DNA of 64,000 nucleotides, taken from Paratissierella segnis (GTDB lineage: Bacteria; Bacillota; Clostridia; Tissierellales; Tissierellaceae). The notes under the pieces were generated by a model that saw only the letters and a list, made by a program, of their open reading frames with translations, made no database searches and had not been told where the DNA came from. Of the stretch, positions 15,247-23,029 are shown in pieces. The stretch spans positions 1 through 64,000 of the forward strand of contig NZ_JACRTG010000008.1 of assembly GCF_014385195.1 (NCBI RefSeq), given 5' to 3'. The position numbers and the translations under genes were made by a program. The stretch's first letter is position 1. Each line of letters starts with the position of its first letter.

Positions 15247-16056
15247 ATGTCAGTTGATGTTTATTCTTATACCGTTGCAAAAGGAACTGAACCTAATGTA
15301 GCAGCACAAAATTGTATAAGTTTTTTAAATGCAAGGATAGATAGTGCTATAGTAACAAATAAAGCAAGTGGTATTCCTTCATGGGTTGTTACTGGGCAAG
15401 ATGCTTATGACAACGGAACTATTCTTGGTTCACTTAATTTTAGTTTTAACGGTACAGATTTTTGTATCGCTGCTTTTGAAGAAAGTGTAACACGAACATG
15501 GATGTATATATACGCACAAAATGAAAGAGGAAAAGTATGGGATAGAATGCATTCATTTAGCAAAGATGATAGTTATGATATAATTTATAATTTTTTAATT
15601 GGACAGAATCAAGATTATTTTTTATTTCATAATTTAAAACAAAACAACGGAACATATTTAGTTATTCGAATAGATACAACAACGTCATCAAGCGATACAG
15701 ATACTTTTGTTTCAATAATTGATGGTTTAATTTCATATAATAAAAGTTTTGATGTAGAAAATATAACTAACACTCAAGTTTATTTACTATCTAACGCAGG
15801 AGGTACTGAGCAATTATACGATAGTAATTTTAAACAAAATTATTATAATAATAAAATTCCAGTTTATAATATATACGCATTTACAAAAACACAAGGTATA
15901 CGTGGAAAAATATCAAATTTAATAACATTAACAAATTCAATAGGCACAGAGATAGGAACATTTTATTCTGTTAATGGAATAGTTTACGTTGGTTTAGGAG
16001 ATTTAGGAAAAATAATTAGTTCCTACTGGAAAGGTATATTATTGCGTGTCTACTAG
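15247..16056 (+). CDS. Putative tail tip / receptor-binding protein
   Basis: This 269-aa beta-rich protein lies where receptor-binding or baseplate proteins are usual, between the hub and the lysis genes. It is rich in aromatic, Asn and Ser residues (GTILGSLNFSFNGTDF, RTWMYIYAQNERGKVWDRM, QVYLLSNAGGTEQLY) and has no recognised domain. It has no collagen-like repeats or pectate-lyase helix. Function is inferred from position. Confidence 0.5.
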   Translation: MSVDVYSYTVAKGTEPNVAAQNCISFLNARIDSAIVTNKASGIPSWVVTGQDAYDNGTILGSLNFSFNGTDFCIAAFEESVTRTWMYIYAQNERGKVWDRMHSFSKDDSYDIIYNFLIGQNQDYFLFHNLKQNNGTYLVIRIDTTTSSSDTDTFVSIIDGLISYNKSFDVENITNTQVYLLSNAGGTEQLYDSNFKQNYYNNKIPVYNIYAFTKTQGIRGKISNLITLTNSIGTEIGTFYSVNGIVYVGLGDLGKIISSYWKGILLRVY

Positions 16057-16073
16057 AAGAGAGGTGATGCTTT

Positions 16074-16367
16074 ATGGCTATTAATTTAGGTGATTGTTAT
16101 AAAATTACAGAAGAAGTACAATATAAAGAAACACTATATATTGAACTTGCAAATATTGAAAAAGTAAATAAAGAAGATTTAAAATATGGAAATCTTTATA
16201 CATTGCAAGAAGTATCTAAAGAGTATTTTTTCCCTGTAAATAAAGAAATGCTTTACGCAGATAGAATTTTAAAACATTTTAATGGTTATTTTGTAACACA
16301 AGATAATAAAGGATTCGATAACGGACTTTTAGTCGGAATGATGCTTTCGAATAGCGGTATTATATAA
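16074..16367 (+). CDS. Hypothetical tail-region protein
   Basis: This 97-aa protein begins MAINLGDCYKITEEVQYKET and has no recognised family. It ends the tail operon. AGAGGTG precedes the ATG at 16074. It might be a small tail accessory protein or a chaperone for the preceding tip protein; nothing in the sequence decides this. Confidence 0.5.
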   Translation: MAINLGDCYKITEEVQYKETLYIELANIEKVNKEDLKYGNLYTLQEVSKEYFFPVNKEMLYADRILKHFNGYFVTQDNKGFDNGLLVGMMLSNSGII

Positions 16368-16380
16368 AAACTTAATCTTA

Positions 16381-16416
16381 TACCCTTACTTTAACCAGTA
16401 AGGGTATTTTTTTTTA
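16381..16416 (+). terminator. Rho-independent terminator
   Basis: TACCCTTACT pairs with AGTAAGGGTA across TTAACC, followed by nine T residues. Confidence 0.9.
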
Positions 16417-16429
16417 TGTAAATTTAAAG

Positions 16430-16459
16430 TTGAAACCGCATTTTATCTTTATTTACAAT
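16430..16459 (+). promoter_or_regulatory. Lysis operon promoter, 18-bp spacer
   Basis: TTGAAA (16430-16435), 18 bp, TACAAT (16454-16459), then GC. The ACTTG context is weaker here. Confidence 0.6.
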
Positions 16460-16502
16460 GCTTATATGTAAATTTATAGCCGTTTATTAAGGGGGGATTT
16501 CT

Positions 16503-16793
16503 ATGGAACAAATTATTTTAGCAGGGCTAAAGGAATCTGTCTATTTGGCACTTTCTTTGTTTTTAATATTTTGGATTCTAAAAGAGAATCAAAAAAGAGA
16601 AAAAGAGATGCGAGAAGATATAAATCAAAGAGAGCGAGAGTTTAGAAAATTGCTTGGAGAAACAAACCAAATGATTGCAAAAAATCAAGAAATCACAAAG
16701 GAGTTAACGGAAAAGTTAGAAATTGTAAATTCTATCAAAAATGATGTTCAAGAAATCAAAATCAATATTAATTCAAAAAATAAGGGGGTGTAA
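16503..16793 (+). CDS. BhlA/UviB-type holin-like protein
   Basis: This 96-aa protein has one N-terminal membrane segment (~9-26, ESVYLALSLFLIFWILKE) followed by a long charged coiled coil. This is the layout of BhlA/UviB bacteriocin-associated or holin-like proteins. It opens the lysis operon, 3 nt upstream of a second holin-like gene. It may help permeabilise the membrane or release the particle. Confidence 0.75.
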   Translation: MEQIILAGLKESVYLALSLFLIFWILKENQKREKEMREDINQREREFRKLLGETNQMIAKNQEITKELTEKLEIVNSIKNDVQEIKININSKNKGV

Positions 16794-16796
16794 CTT

Positions 16797-17108
16797 ATGG
16801 AAAACCTAACCAATTTCATTAATTTTGAACAATTGCTTGAATACGCTACATTTGTTCCTATGCTCGTTTTGTTAGTGCAACTTGTTAAAAATCCTTTAGA
16901 TAAATTAACGACAAAAATCTTTAAAACTACATTACACACTATGTATTTAGTGTTTTTCTTGTGTTTTGTTTTACGCTTAGTAATTTTAATTCTTAACGGA
17001 GAAGACATAACTGGACAACTTATCATGACTACTTTTGCAAACAGTGTATTTATAAGCACATCAGGAATAGGACTTTATTCTGTAATTAAAAATGATACAC
17101 AAAAATAA
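16797..17108 (+). CDS. Phage holin
   Basis: This 103-aa protein has three hydrophobic segments (~17-31, ~46-65, ~75-97) and a short polar C-terminus, and lies immediately before the endolysin. Holins form the membrane lesion that lets the endolysin reach the wall. The family is not certain, but position and topology are typical. Confidence 0.7.
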   Translation: MENLTNFINFEQLLEYATFVPMLVLLVQLVKNPLDKLTTKIFKTTLHTMYLVFFLCFVLRLVILILNGEDITGQLIMTTFANSVFISTSGIGLYSVIKNDTQK

Positions 17109-17129
17109 TTATTCAAGGGGGTGTAATCT

Positions 17130-18059
17130 ATGAAAATTCGGAAGTTACTTATAAATAAAAATTATACAAAAGACAAAACAATAACCCCTCGTTACATTGT
17201 AATCCATTATACTGCCAGTCCTGGAGGTTCTGCGTACAATCATTATGTTTATTTTAACAGAGAATATGTAGGTGCAAGTGCCCATTATTTTGTAGACACA
17301 AAAGAAATTGTACAAATTTTGGAAGATAGTTGGTGGGGATGGCATTGTGGGGCAAAATCTTATAAACATCCATATTGCCGTAATAGTAATAGTATTGGTA
17401 TAGAAATGTGTATAGAAAAAGACTGGACTTTAACGGATACAGTTGTAAATAAAACTATAGAACTAACAAAAATGTTAATGAAGAAATATAATATACCAAT
17501 TCAAAATGTTTTACGCCATTACGATGTAACAGGAAAGAACTGCCCTGCTCCATTCGTTCAAAATCCAGAAAGATGGCAAAACTTCCTTGCAAGATTGATG
17601 GATACAGAAGATATACAGAAGGTAAATAAAAAAATGCAAGTAACTGCTACAGCACTTAATGTTAGAACAACTCCAATTCACGGGGCTGTTTTAGGAACTT
17701 TAAAAAATGGAGAAATAATTAATGTAACAGGTATTATTAACAATTGGTATCAATTTACTTATAAAAATCAAGTCGCTTATTGTTCGGGTGTATACTTAAA
17801 AGAATATATAGAACCGAAATCTGTAACAAGCACACTTTACAAGGTGCAATGCGGAGCCTTTAGTGTGCATAATAATGCTAAAAATTTAGAAAGCAAATTA
17901 AAAAAAGATGGTTATAGCACTTATATTGTAAATGTAATAGTAAATGGAAGAAATTTGTATAGAGTGCAGTGTGGAGCGTTTAGCGTAAAGGATAATGCCA
18001 TAAATCTTCAAAACAAACTTAAAAAGGACGGATATAATTGTTTTATTACTACAAATTAA
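17130..18059 (+). CDS. Endolysin: amidase_2 + SH3 + two SPOR repeats
   Basis: This 309-aa enzyme would cut the bond between N-acetylmuramic acid and L-alanine in peptidoglycan. Residues ~10-150 form an Amidase_2 domain, with zinc ligands expected at IVIHYTAS and LRHYDVTGKNCPAP. An SH3-like wall-binding domain follows (~170-225, ALNVRTTPIHGAVLGTL). The C-terminus carries two SPOR repeats, YKVQCGAFSVHNNAKNL and YRVQCGAFSVKDNAINL, which bind denuded glycan. No signal peptide is present, so export relies on the upstream holins. It ends the lysis operon. Confidence 0.92.
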   Translation: MKIRKLLINKNYTKDKTITPRYIVIHYTASPGGSAYNHYVYFNREYVGASAHYFVDTKEIVQILEDSWWGWHCGAKSYKHPYCRNSNSIGIEMCIEKDWTLTDTVVNKTIELTKMLMKKYNIPIQNVLRHYDVTGKNCPAPFVQNPERWQNFLARLMDTEDIQKVNKKMQVTATALNVRTTPIHGAVLGTLKNGEIINVTGIINNWYQFTYKNQVAYCSGVYLKEYIEPKSVTSTLYKVQCGAFSVHNNAKNLESKLKKDGYSTYIVNVIVNGRNLYRVQCGAFSVKDNAINLQNKLKKDGYNCFITTN

Positions 18060-18065
18060 TAAAAT

Positions 18066-18100
18066 AAAAAGGCACCAGATAAAAAAACTGGTGCTTTTAT
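18066..18100 (+). terminator. Rho-independent terminator after the endolysin
   Basis: GCACCAG pairs with CTGGTGC, followed by TTTTATT. Confidence 0.85.
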
Positions 18101-18186
18101 TATGGGTGGACTTATAGATAGACTATACGCCCACTCTCGAAGATACATTTTAATTATAATATAAAAAACAGCAAATGGCTATATAG

Positions 18187-18336
18187 TTAATTGTTTTCTT
18201 TTAATTCTTTTACAGTATTTTCTATCGTTTTAATCAATTTATTAAAATCACTTTTTGATAGTTTGCGTAATTCTAATATATTATCATCATAATAATTGTC
18301 TAAAGAATTTATTTTTTTATAATCTAAATAATCCAT
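18187..18336 (-). CDS. Small hypothetical phage protein
   Basis: This 49-aa soluble protein (MDYLDYKKINSLDNYYDDN) is helical and charged, ending in VKELKENN. The start at 18336 lies about 9 nt after AAGGGG; an in-frame ATG further upstream would lie within the promoter. It is transcribed against the late operons from a promoter behind a stack of palindromes. No family is recognised. As the most heavily 'operated' gene of the element it is a candidate regulator. Confidence 0.5.
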   Translation of the reverse strand: MDYLDYKKINSLDNYYDDNILELRKLSKSDFNKLIKTIENTVKELKENN

Positions 18337-18360
18337 TAATATCAACCCCTTAGTGCTGAT

Positions 18361-18390
18361 ATTAAATAGAATCATTTTTATTGTTGTCAA
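18361..18390 (-). promoter_or_regulatory. Minus-strand promoter, 18-bp spacer
   Basis: On the minus strand TTGACA (18390-18385), 18 bp, TTTAAT (18366-18361), in an AAATACTTGACA context. Confidence 0.6.
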
Positions 18391-18500
18391 GTATTTCTTT
18401 CAGAAATACTCGTGAAAGCAAGTTTTTTTCTAAAAAACTCGTGATTAGCAAGTATTTCTTTCAGAAATACTCGTGAAAGCAAGTTTTTTTTAAAAAAAAG
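18385..18500. repeat. Stack of three tandem phage palindromes
   Basis: Read on the minus strand, (A)nACTTGctttcaCGAGTATTT, AAATACTTGctaatCACGAGTTTTTT and (A)nACTTGctttcaCGAGTATTT lie in series, joined by CTGAAAG. They end in the -35 box AAATACTTGACA. A 53-bp unit is almost exactly duplicated. This is the densest operator-like cluster in the element. Confidence 0.75.
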
Positions 18501-18530
18501 AATAGTGCTTTTTTGCACTACTCTTTTGAA
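18487..18530 (-). terminator. Minus-strand terminator
   Basis: On the minus strand AGAGTAGTGC pairs with GCACTATTCT across AAAAAA, followed by a T run. It overlaps the stop codon of the 181-aa gene. Confidence 0.75.
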
Positions 18531-19063
18531 TATAATGTTAATTCTTTTATTAGTTCTATAGTTTCATCTGTTGTTAGTTCTAAATATTTGCCTTGTTCAA
18601 TTAATTGTTTTGCTTTTTGTATGTTGTTTATTTGAAAGCAAGAAAGTCCGTAAGAAAACCCTGCTGCTGATTTTCCTATGCAAAAATAATAATATTCTTC
18701 ATTTTTAAATCGATAAATAACTATTTCACCTGATGAAATTCGTTTTTTTGTATAGCCATTACACTTTTCTATATCCCAAATTTTATGTTTGTTTTCTGTG
18801 TCTTTAAAATCTATAATACATCCTAATCTATATACAAACTCTCTCTTTGTTTTTTTATAAAATTCTCCGTGCTTTAAATCTTCAACTGCATCTGCTACAT
18901 ATTTTTCAGTTCTTTTACGATATCCTGTCCAAATTTTTAATTCGTTGTCTATATATAATTTTTTGTAAATTTTTAAGTTTTCTAAAATAGCCTTCTCATC
19001 CTCTTGTGTTGTAGATTTAAGAAAAACATTCTCTAAATCTTTTATATTTGTAATTTCTATCAT
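18518..19063 (-). CDS. Hypothetical phage protein
   Basis: This 181-aa soluble protein begins MIEITNIKDLENVFLKS and contains WTGYRKRTEKYVADAVEDL, WDIEKCNGYTKKRISSGE, YYFCIGKSAAGFSYGLSCF and a helical C-terminus. No family is recognised. AAGGGGAG precedes the ATG. It has its own promoter and terminator on the strand opposite the late genes. Confidence 0.6.
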   Translation of the reverse strand: MIEITNIKDLENVFLKSTTQEDEKAILENLKIYKKLYIDNELKIWTGYRKRTEKYVADAVEDLKHGEFYKKTKREFVYRLGCIIDFKDTENKHKIWDIEKCNGYTKKRISSGEIVIYRFKNEEYYYFCIGKSAAGFSYGLSCFQINNIQKAKQLIEQGKYLELTTDETIELIKELTLYSKE

Positions 19064-19094
19064 AAAACCATCTCCCCTTTTTTTAATTTTAAGT

Positions 19095-19124
19095 ATTCTA
19101 ATAATTTATACTGTTAAAAGTCAA
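19095..19124 (-). promoter_or_regulatory. Minus-strand promoter, 18-bp spacer
   Basis: On the minus strand TTGACT (19124-19119), 18 bp, TAGAAT (19100-19095), in an AAAAAATACTTGACT context. Confidence 0.55.
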
Positions 19125-19644
19125 GTATTTTTTAGAAAAATTTTAACTTCATTATTTTTAGCATAACACATGTTTTAATATAGTTTTGCATAACTGTTTT
19201 CTTATTTAAAGAAAAGTATTAAAATCTAAAATCTTATAAATTTTGTTTTTATAATTTACCTAAAATATATTACATTCAATCAGTTCTTTAATATGTTTTT
19301 GGATACAATGTATTACTAATATTCCAGGTAATTAAATACAAATAAACCGTATAAGAAAACTTTTAACATAGTATACAAATCATTATTTAAAAATACATTA
19401 TAAAAATTATCAAAAACCCAACGTCACTTCTTAATAATATATTATATATAAAGTCATGTTGGGTTTTAATATAAGCCAGTATTCTAGCCTGTTACAAGGC
19501 TTTTATTTTTTTGAGTTTTTATAATAAAACGAAAAAACAGTTAAGGATAATTACTTTAATAAAACTTATTTATATAGAAATTTGAAATTAAACAATTCAC
19601 TACGTAAAATACAAAAAAAATATAAAAAGTTTTCTAAAAAAGAC
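19125..19644. other. AT-rich gene-free spacer between divergent units
   Basis: No ORF with a ribosome site is visible. It contains an inverted repeat AAAACCCAAC/GTTGGGTTTT (19413-19467, long AT-rich loop) and a small plus-strand terminator, GCCT/AGGC plus TTTTATTTTTTT (19487-19512), with no recognised gene before it. Confidence 0.5.
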
Positions 19645-19674
19645 TTGACACTGAAAAGCAAGACTTTCTATAAT
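19645..19674 (+). promoter_or_regulatory. Replication-unit promoter, 18-bp spacer
   Basis: TTGACA (19645-19650), 18 bp, TATAAT (19669-19674), then GC. Both boxes are perfect. The leader after it closely resembles the leader of the gene at 433. Confidence 0.85.
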
Positions 19675-19703
19675 GCTTGAAACTTAAGAGAGAGGTGATA
19701 GTT

Positions 19704-19871
19704 ATGAAAGGATACATAGTTTTTAATAAAAATGTCGCTGCAAAATTAATGCTAATTGGTGAGGAATTAATTTCAACTCGTAAAGATAAAAAAGAAACTA
19801 ACAAAAATGTGTATATTTTCAAAAGTTCAAAAACAATACAAAAAAATATAAAAAATATTATTCAAAAATAA
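19704..19871 (+). CDS. DUF5659-like small protein
   Basis: This 55-aa protein (MKGYIVFNKNVAAKLMLIG, then KNVYIFKSSKTIQKNI) follows the DUF5659 pattern of short phage or plasmid proteins beginning with a YI-x-N-x-x-A-x-L-M-x-x-G motif. Function is unknown. AGAGGTG precedes ATG 19704. It is followed after 22 nt by the helicase-like gene and probably forms an early operon with it. Confidence 0.6.
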   Translation: MKGYIVFNKNVAAKLMLIGEELISTRKDKKETNKNVYIFKSSKTIQKNIKNIIQK

Positions 19872-19893
19872 AAAATGAAAGGGGTTGTTATTA

Positions 19894-21651
19894 ATGAAAT
19901 TAGGGGCTTTTAAAATCGAAGGTGTCGATACAAATGAATTTAATAATCAAATTAATTTTTTAAAAGAAGAAATTCTTAATGGTAAAAATAAAAATAGATT
20001 TTCAGTTATAAATGGTGAAGCAGGTTTAGGAAAAACTCTATATACAGAACAAGCACTTGCGAAATTAGCATTACAAAATAGAAAAGCAATATTTGTAAGA
20101 AAGTTTGTAGAGGACTGTGTAGGCTCTGCTAAAAGAATTAATAAACAATGTAAGAAGGAAGTTGCTATTGCAATACATACAGGAAATTATAAAGAACTAA
20201 AAGAAATATTAGATAGTTATAATATATTAGTAATAACACATAAAAGATATATTGATTTAAGCAAAAATAAGGCTGAAAGAAAATTATTTACTCAAAACAG
20301 AGAAGTTTTGGTTATAGACGAAGAAATTGATATGTTAGATGAAATGGTATATACAACAAATAGAATTGAGGAATTTGATAGTTTACTTGAACGTGGAATT
20401 ATAAGGGATTTATATAATATATGCACTAAAGAGATAGAGAGTTTTTTAAAAACAAATAAAACAAGAACTTTCTTTAAAACAAGTATTAATGTTAGCAAAG
20501 AGTTAAAGCAATTAAAAAACTTAATAACTAATAGTAGGCTGCGAGAATTTGTGAAAACAGATATAATTTTCGATAATAACATAGAAACTGCTATTATTTC
20601 AAAAGACGATAAAGAAATTTTAATGACTAAATCAGATTTTATAAAAGAAATTGAGGTATTAGAGAATTTTATTAATCATGTATGCTACGTCGAAAATTCT
20701 TTTATGTATAGTTATGATAGACAAATTAAATTCTGGAAATTAGAAAATAATTTAGTTTTAGATGCTACTGCATCCGTTAATTATATTTATTCTATAAGTA
20801 AACAATTTACAGTTAAAAAGGATAAAAAAGTAGTTAATCATAAGAACTGGATTATGTATATTGTAAAACAAAACACTACAAAGAGTAATAAAGCAAAGAC
20901 AGAAAACATTTATGATGTAATTAATAAAGAAATCAACAATATAGCATTATTCGGGGATTTAGATAAAACTCTTATAATTGGAAATAAGGAAGAGCAAAAG
21001 TATATACATACATCTAAATATATAGATTACGCTTGGTTCGGTAATATTACAGGTAAAAACGACTGGAAAGATTTTTCTAAAGCATTTATTATTCATAACC
21101 CTCAGTTTCCATTTCACACATACATTGCTAAGTATCAATTGTATGCAGGAGAAAAGGCACTTTTAAAAGAAAATCTGGGTATAGTAAGGAATGGGCAAGT
21201 AGTTAGATTTATAAGTCAAAAATTAGAAAAACTACGACAAACAACAATAGCATCAGAGATTTATCAGGCTATCAAAAGAATTAATCGTCTAAATAGTCAA
21301 AATGCTGAGGTTTATTTTATGAACAATGACAATGAAATTATAGATATAGTTATTAGTCAATTTAAGAATATAAATGTTAAAGAATACAAATTAGAAGAAG
21401 AGATAAAATATAAAGAAACAAAAATGGATTTATATAATAAGAAAAGGCAAGAAAATTCTTACGCTGTTGCATTTATAAAGTTATTATCTACTTTAGAAAA
21501 AGGAAAGTATAAAAAAAGTTTGCTAAGAGAACAAATAGGATATAAAAATAATAACACATTTGCTAGAGATGTTTTAAATAAAATTGAAGTTGCAGAATAT
21601 ATGTCCGCAAATAGTATAGTTACAAAAGGACAGAGCGTTATTGTAAATTAA
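19894..21651 (+). CDS. Phage helicase-like replication protein
   Basis: This 585-aa protein has a Walker A GEAGLGKTLYTE (about residue 42), a Walker B-like VLVIDEEIDML (near 150) and a C-terminal YQAIKRINRLNSQ resembling helicase motif VI. GKNDWKDFSKAFIIHNPQFP before it recalls the 'GxNxwkd...viiGtP' motif of plasmid/phage DEAD-like helicases. The last ~70 residues look like a winged helix. It probably unwinds or loads at the element's origin. ATG 19894 follows AAAGGGG by 10 nt. Repeats typical of origins lie just downstream. Confidence 0.65.
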   Translation: MKLGAFKIEGVDTNEFNNQINFLKEEILNGKNKNRFSVINGEAGLGKTLYTEQALAKLALQNRKAIFVRKFVEDCVGSAKRINKQCKKEVAIAIHTGNYKELKEILDSYNILVITHKRYIDLSKNKAERKLFTQNREVLVIDEEIDMLDEMVYTTNRIEEFDSLLERGIIRDLYNICTKEIESFLKTNKTRTFFKTSINVSKELKQLKNLITNSRLREFVKTDIIFDNNIETAIISKDDKEILMTKSDFIKEIEVLENFINHVCYVENSFMYSYDRQIKFWKLENNLVLDATASVNYIYSISKQFTVKKDKKVVNHKNWIMYIVKQNTTKSNKAKTENIYDVINKEINNIALFGDLDKTLIIGNKEEQKYIHTSKYIDYAWFGNITGKNDWKDFSKAFIIHNPQFPFHTYIAKYQLYAGEKALLKENLGIVRNGQVVRFISQKLEKLRQTTIASEIYQAIKRINRLNSQNAEVYFMNNDNEIIDIVISQFKNINVKEYKLEEEIKYKETKMDLYNKKRQENSYAVAFIKLLSTLEKGKYKKSLLREQIGYKNNNTFARDVLNKIEVAEYMSANSIVTKGQSVIVN

Positions 21652-21656
21652 ATATA

Positions 21657-21716
21657 TAGTGCAAGATTTTCCTTGCACTTTTACATAAGAGGCTATTTAA
21701 AATAGTCTTTTTTTAT
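21657..21716 (+). terminator. Two consecutive terminators
   Basis: GTGCAAG/CTTGCAC with a T-rich tail is followed at once by the palindrome AGGCTATTT/AAATAGTCT with TTTTTTT. Confidence 0.75.
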
Positions 21717-21717
21717 T

Positions 21718-21900
21718 AAAATCGTTTTTAGAATCGTTTCTCTAAATAGAAGATATAAAAAGAGAAACTAATTAGAAACAAACTTAATCTATACTTAAAG
21801 TATAGAGAAATAGCCTTAAAACACTTTATATATAATAGAAACCATTTTTTCTAATTTAATTATTTTAGAAACCGTTTTACTCTTTTACTTTAATAATAAA
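21718..21900. repeat. Candidate iterons (GAAACNNTT repeats)
   Basis: AGAAACGATT and AAAACGATT occur on the minus strand (21721-21742), and AGAAACTAATTAGAAAC, AGAAACCATT and AGAAACCGTT on the plus strand. The tract is very AT-rich and directly downstream of the helicase-like gene, a plausible origin region. Apart from these repeats, 21717-21986 shows only the leader of the next gene. Confidence 0.4.
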
Positions 21901-21986
21901 TCTTTTAAAATATCTATTCAAAATCCTCTAAAATTTCTTGTGTTATACTAATAATAAATAAGGAAATAAAAAAGAGGTGTTTTAAA

Positions 21987-22502
21987 ATGGAAAATAATAT
22001 AATAAGTTTAGATAGATATAGAAATAACACAAAAGAAGAGACAGAACAAATAAAAGCAAAAAAACAAAAGTATAAAAGTTATCTCGATTATAAAGAAAAT
22101 GAAAAAGAAAAGATTAAAATAAATAAAGAAGAGATTGAGTGTCTGTTAAATTTATTTAATACTCGTATAGAATTTTATAAAGAATTGTCTGAAGAAATAT
22201 TTAAGGAAAATAATTTTGAACGGGAAGAATTAAGATATTTTCGATATAGCGAATGGAGATTTTACAACGAAACAATAAATAATATAGACAAATTAAAAAA
22301 ATTAGAACTTATATTTAAAAATAATACAAATAAACATATTATGTTACATTATAAAGATATTAGTTTTATTGGTTCAGAAATACATTTTGAGACTTTTGGT
22401 GCAAGTGACGATATTGAACAGGAAAATATGCAAAAATATAAATCAATAAATGAAAAAATTGACAAAATATTAATGGGGGATGGAAAGCCTCTTATTTTAT
22501 AA
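21987..22502 (+). CDS. Hypothetical phage protein
   Basis: This 171-aa highly charged, mostly helical protein begins MENNIISLDRYRNNTKEE and contains YFRYSEWRFYNETINNIDKLK and, near the C-terminus, SEIHFETFGASDDIEQ. No family is recognised. AGAGGTG precedes the ATG. It is the last gene of the element on this side and is followed by a terminator. Confidence 0.55.
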   Translation: MENNIISLDRYRNNTKEETEQIKAKKQKYKSYLDYKENEKEKIKINKEEIECLLNLFNTRIEFYKELSEEIFKENNFEREELRYFRYSEWRFYNETINNIDKLKKLELIFKNNTNKHIMLHYKDISFIGSEIHFETFGASDDIEQENMQKYKSINEKIDKILMGDGKPLIL

Positions 22503-22516
22503 ATTACTTTTTACTA

Positions 22517-22560
22517 AAATGCTACTAATACAAATATGTATTCAGTAGTATTTTTATTAT
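22517..22560 (+). terminator. Rho-independent terminator at the element's right end
   Basis: GCTACTAATACAAATA pairs with TGTATTCAGTAGT (one bulge), followed by ATTTTTATTATT. Confidence 0.6.
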
Positions 22561-22568
22561 TTAAAAAA

Positions 22569-22659
22569 TGGGTAAGTGAAGTTATAACTTTTTTAAAATA
22601 TTTATAAAAAATCAAAAAAGTTTAGAAAAGTTTGCAAAAGTTTAAAGTTCTCTTACCCA
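22569..22659. repeat. Inverted repeat enclosing 10-bp phased direct repeats
   Basis: TGGGTAAGTGAA (22569-22580) pairs with TTCTCTTACCCA (22648-22659), one mismatch. Between them AAAAGTTT recurs at 22617, 22627 and 22637, exactly 10 bp apart. Helically phased repeats next to a probable element end suggest a recombinase, replication or packaging protein binding site. Confidence 0.5.
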
Positions 22660-22676
22660 CAAATTAGATTAATACT

Positions 22677-22687
22677 TACTTTTAGAA
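22677..22687. repeat. Candidate right attachment core
   Basis: TACTTTTAGAA is repeated from 98-108. To its right, chromosomal-type sequence begins, including a tract of the TTCACAATTCACA host repeat (22790-22826). Confidence 0.3.
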
Positions 22688-22930
22688 GAGTGTTGCGGTA
22701 TACTAAAAATAGTCCTGTATTTGGAGTTACACGGTGAACCTTATCATAAATAGTTGCTAAGGTATGGGTTATAGAATTCTGTGTTTAAAGAAATTCACAA
22801 TTCACGTTTCACAATGCACAATTATGGAAGTGACTCTAGGTCGAAATGTAAAGACCTCTACTTTATACATGAATATCCGGATGTTGAAGAACAAGATATA
22901 GCAATTTTATAAAAATAAATAGATAGTTTA

Positions 22931-22972
22931 TAAACCAGTATGCTTATTATGATGAAAACCTACTGGTTTTTA
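22931..22972. terminator. Terminator-like hairpin in the phage-chromosome spacer
   Basis: AAACCAGTA pairs with TACTGGTTTT. The spacer 22688-23029 otherwise holds no convincing gene. Confidence 0.5.
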
Positions 22973-23029
22973 TGATATAATCAAGAAACCAGAGGACATT
23001 AAAGGGAGTTTTGGAAGGAGAGATAGATT

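Noticed and set aside
18385..18500. Tandem repeats resembling a small CRISPR array
   Set aside because: The units are palindromic operators with ~6-nt loops and no unique spacers of 30 nt or more, and no cas gene is present.
1..22700. tRNA gene as integration site
   Set aside because: No cloverleaf or TTCGANTC-type T-arm was found near either candidate end.
22828..22912. DUF433-like C-terminal fragment HEYPDVEEQDIAIL
   Set aside because: It is too short, another frame is equally open, and there is no start or family context.
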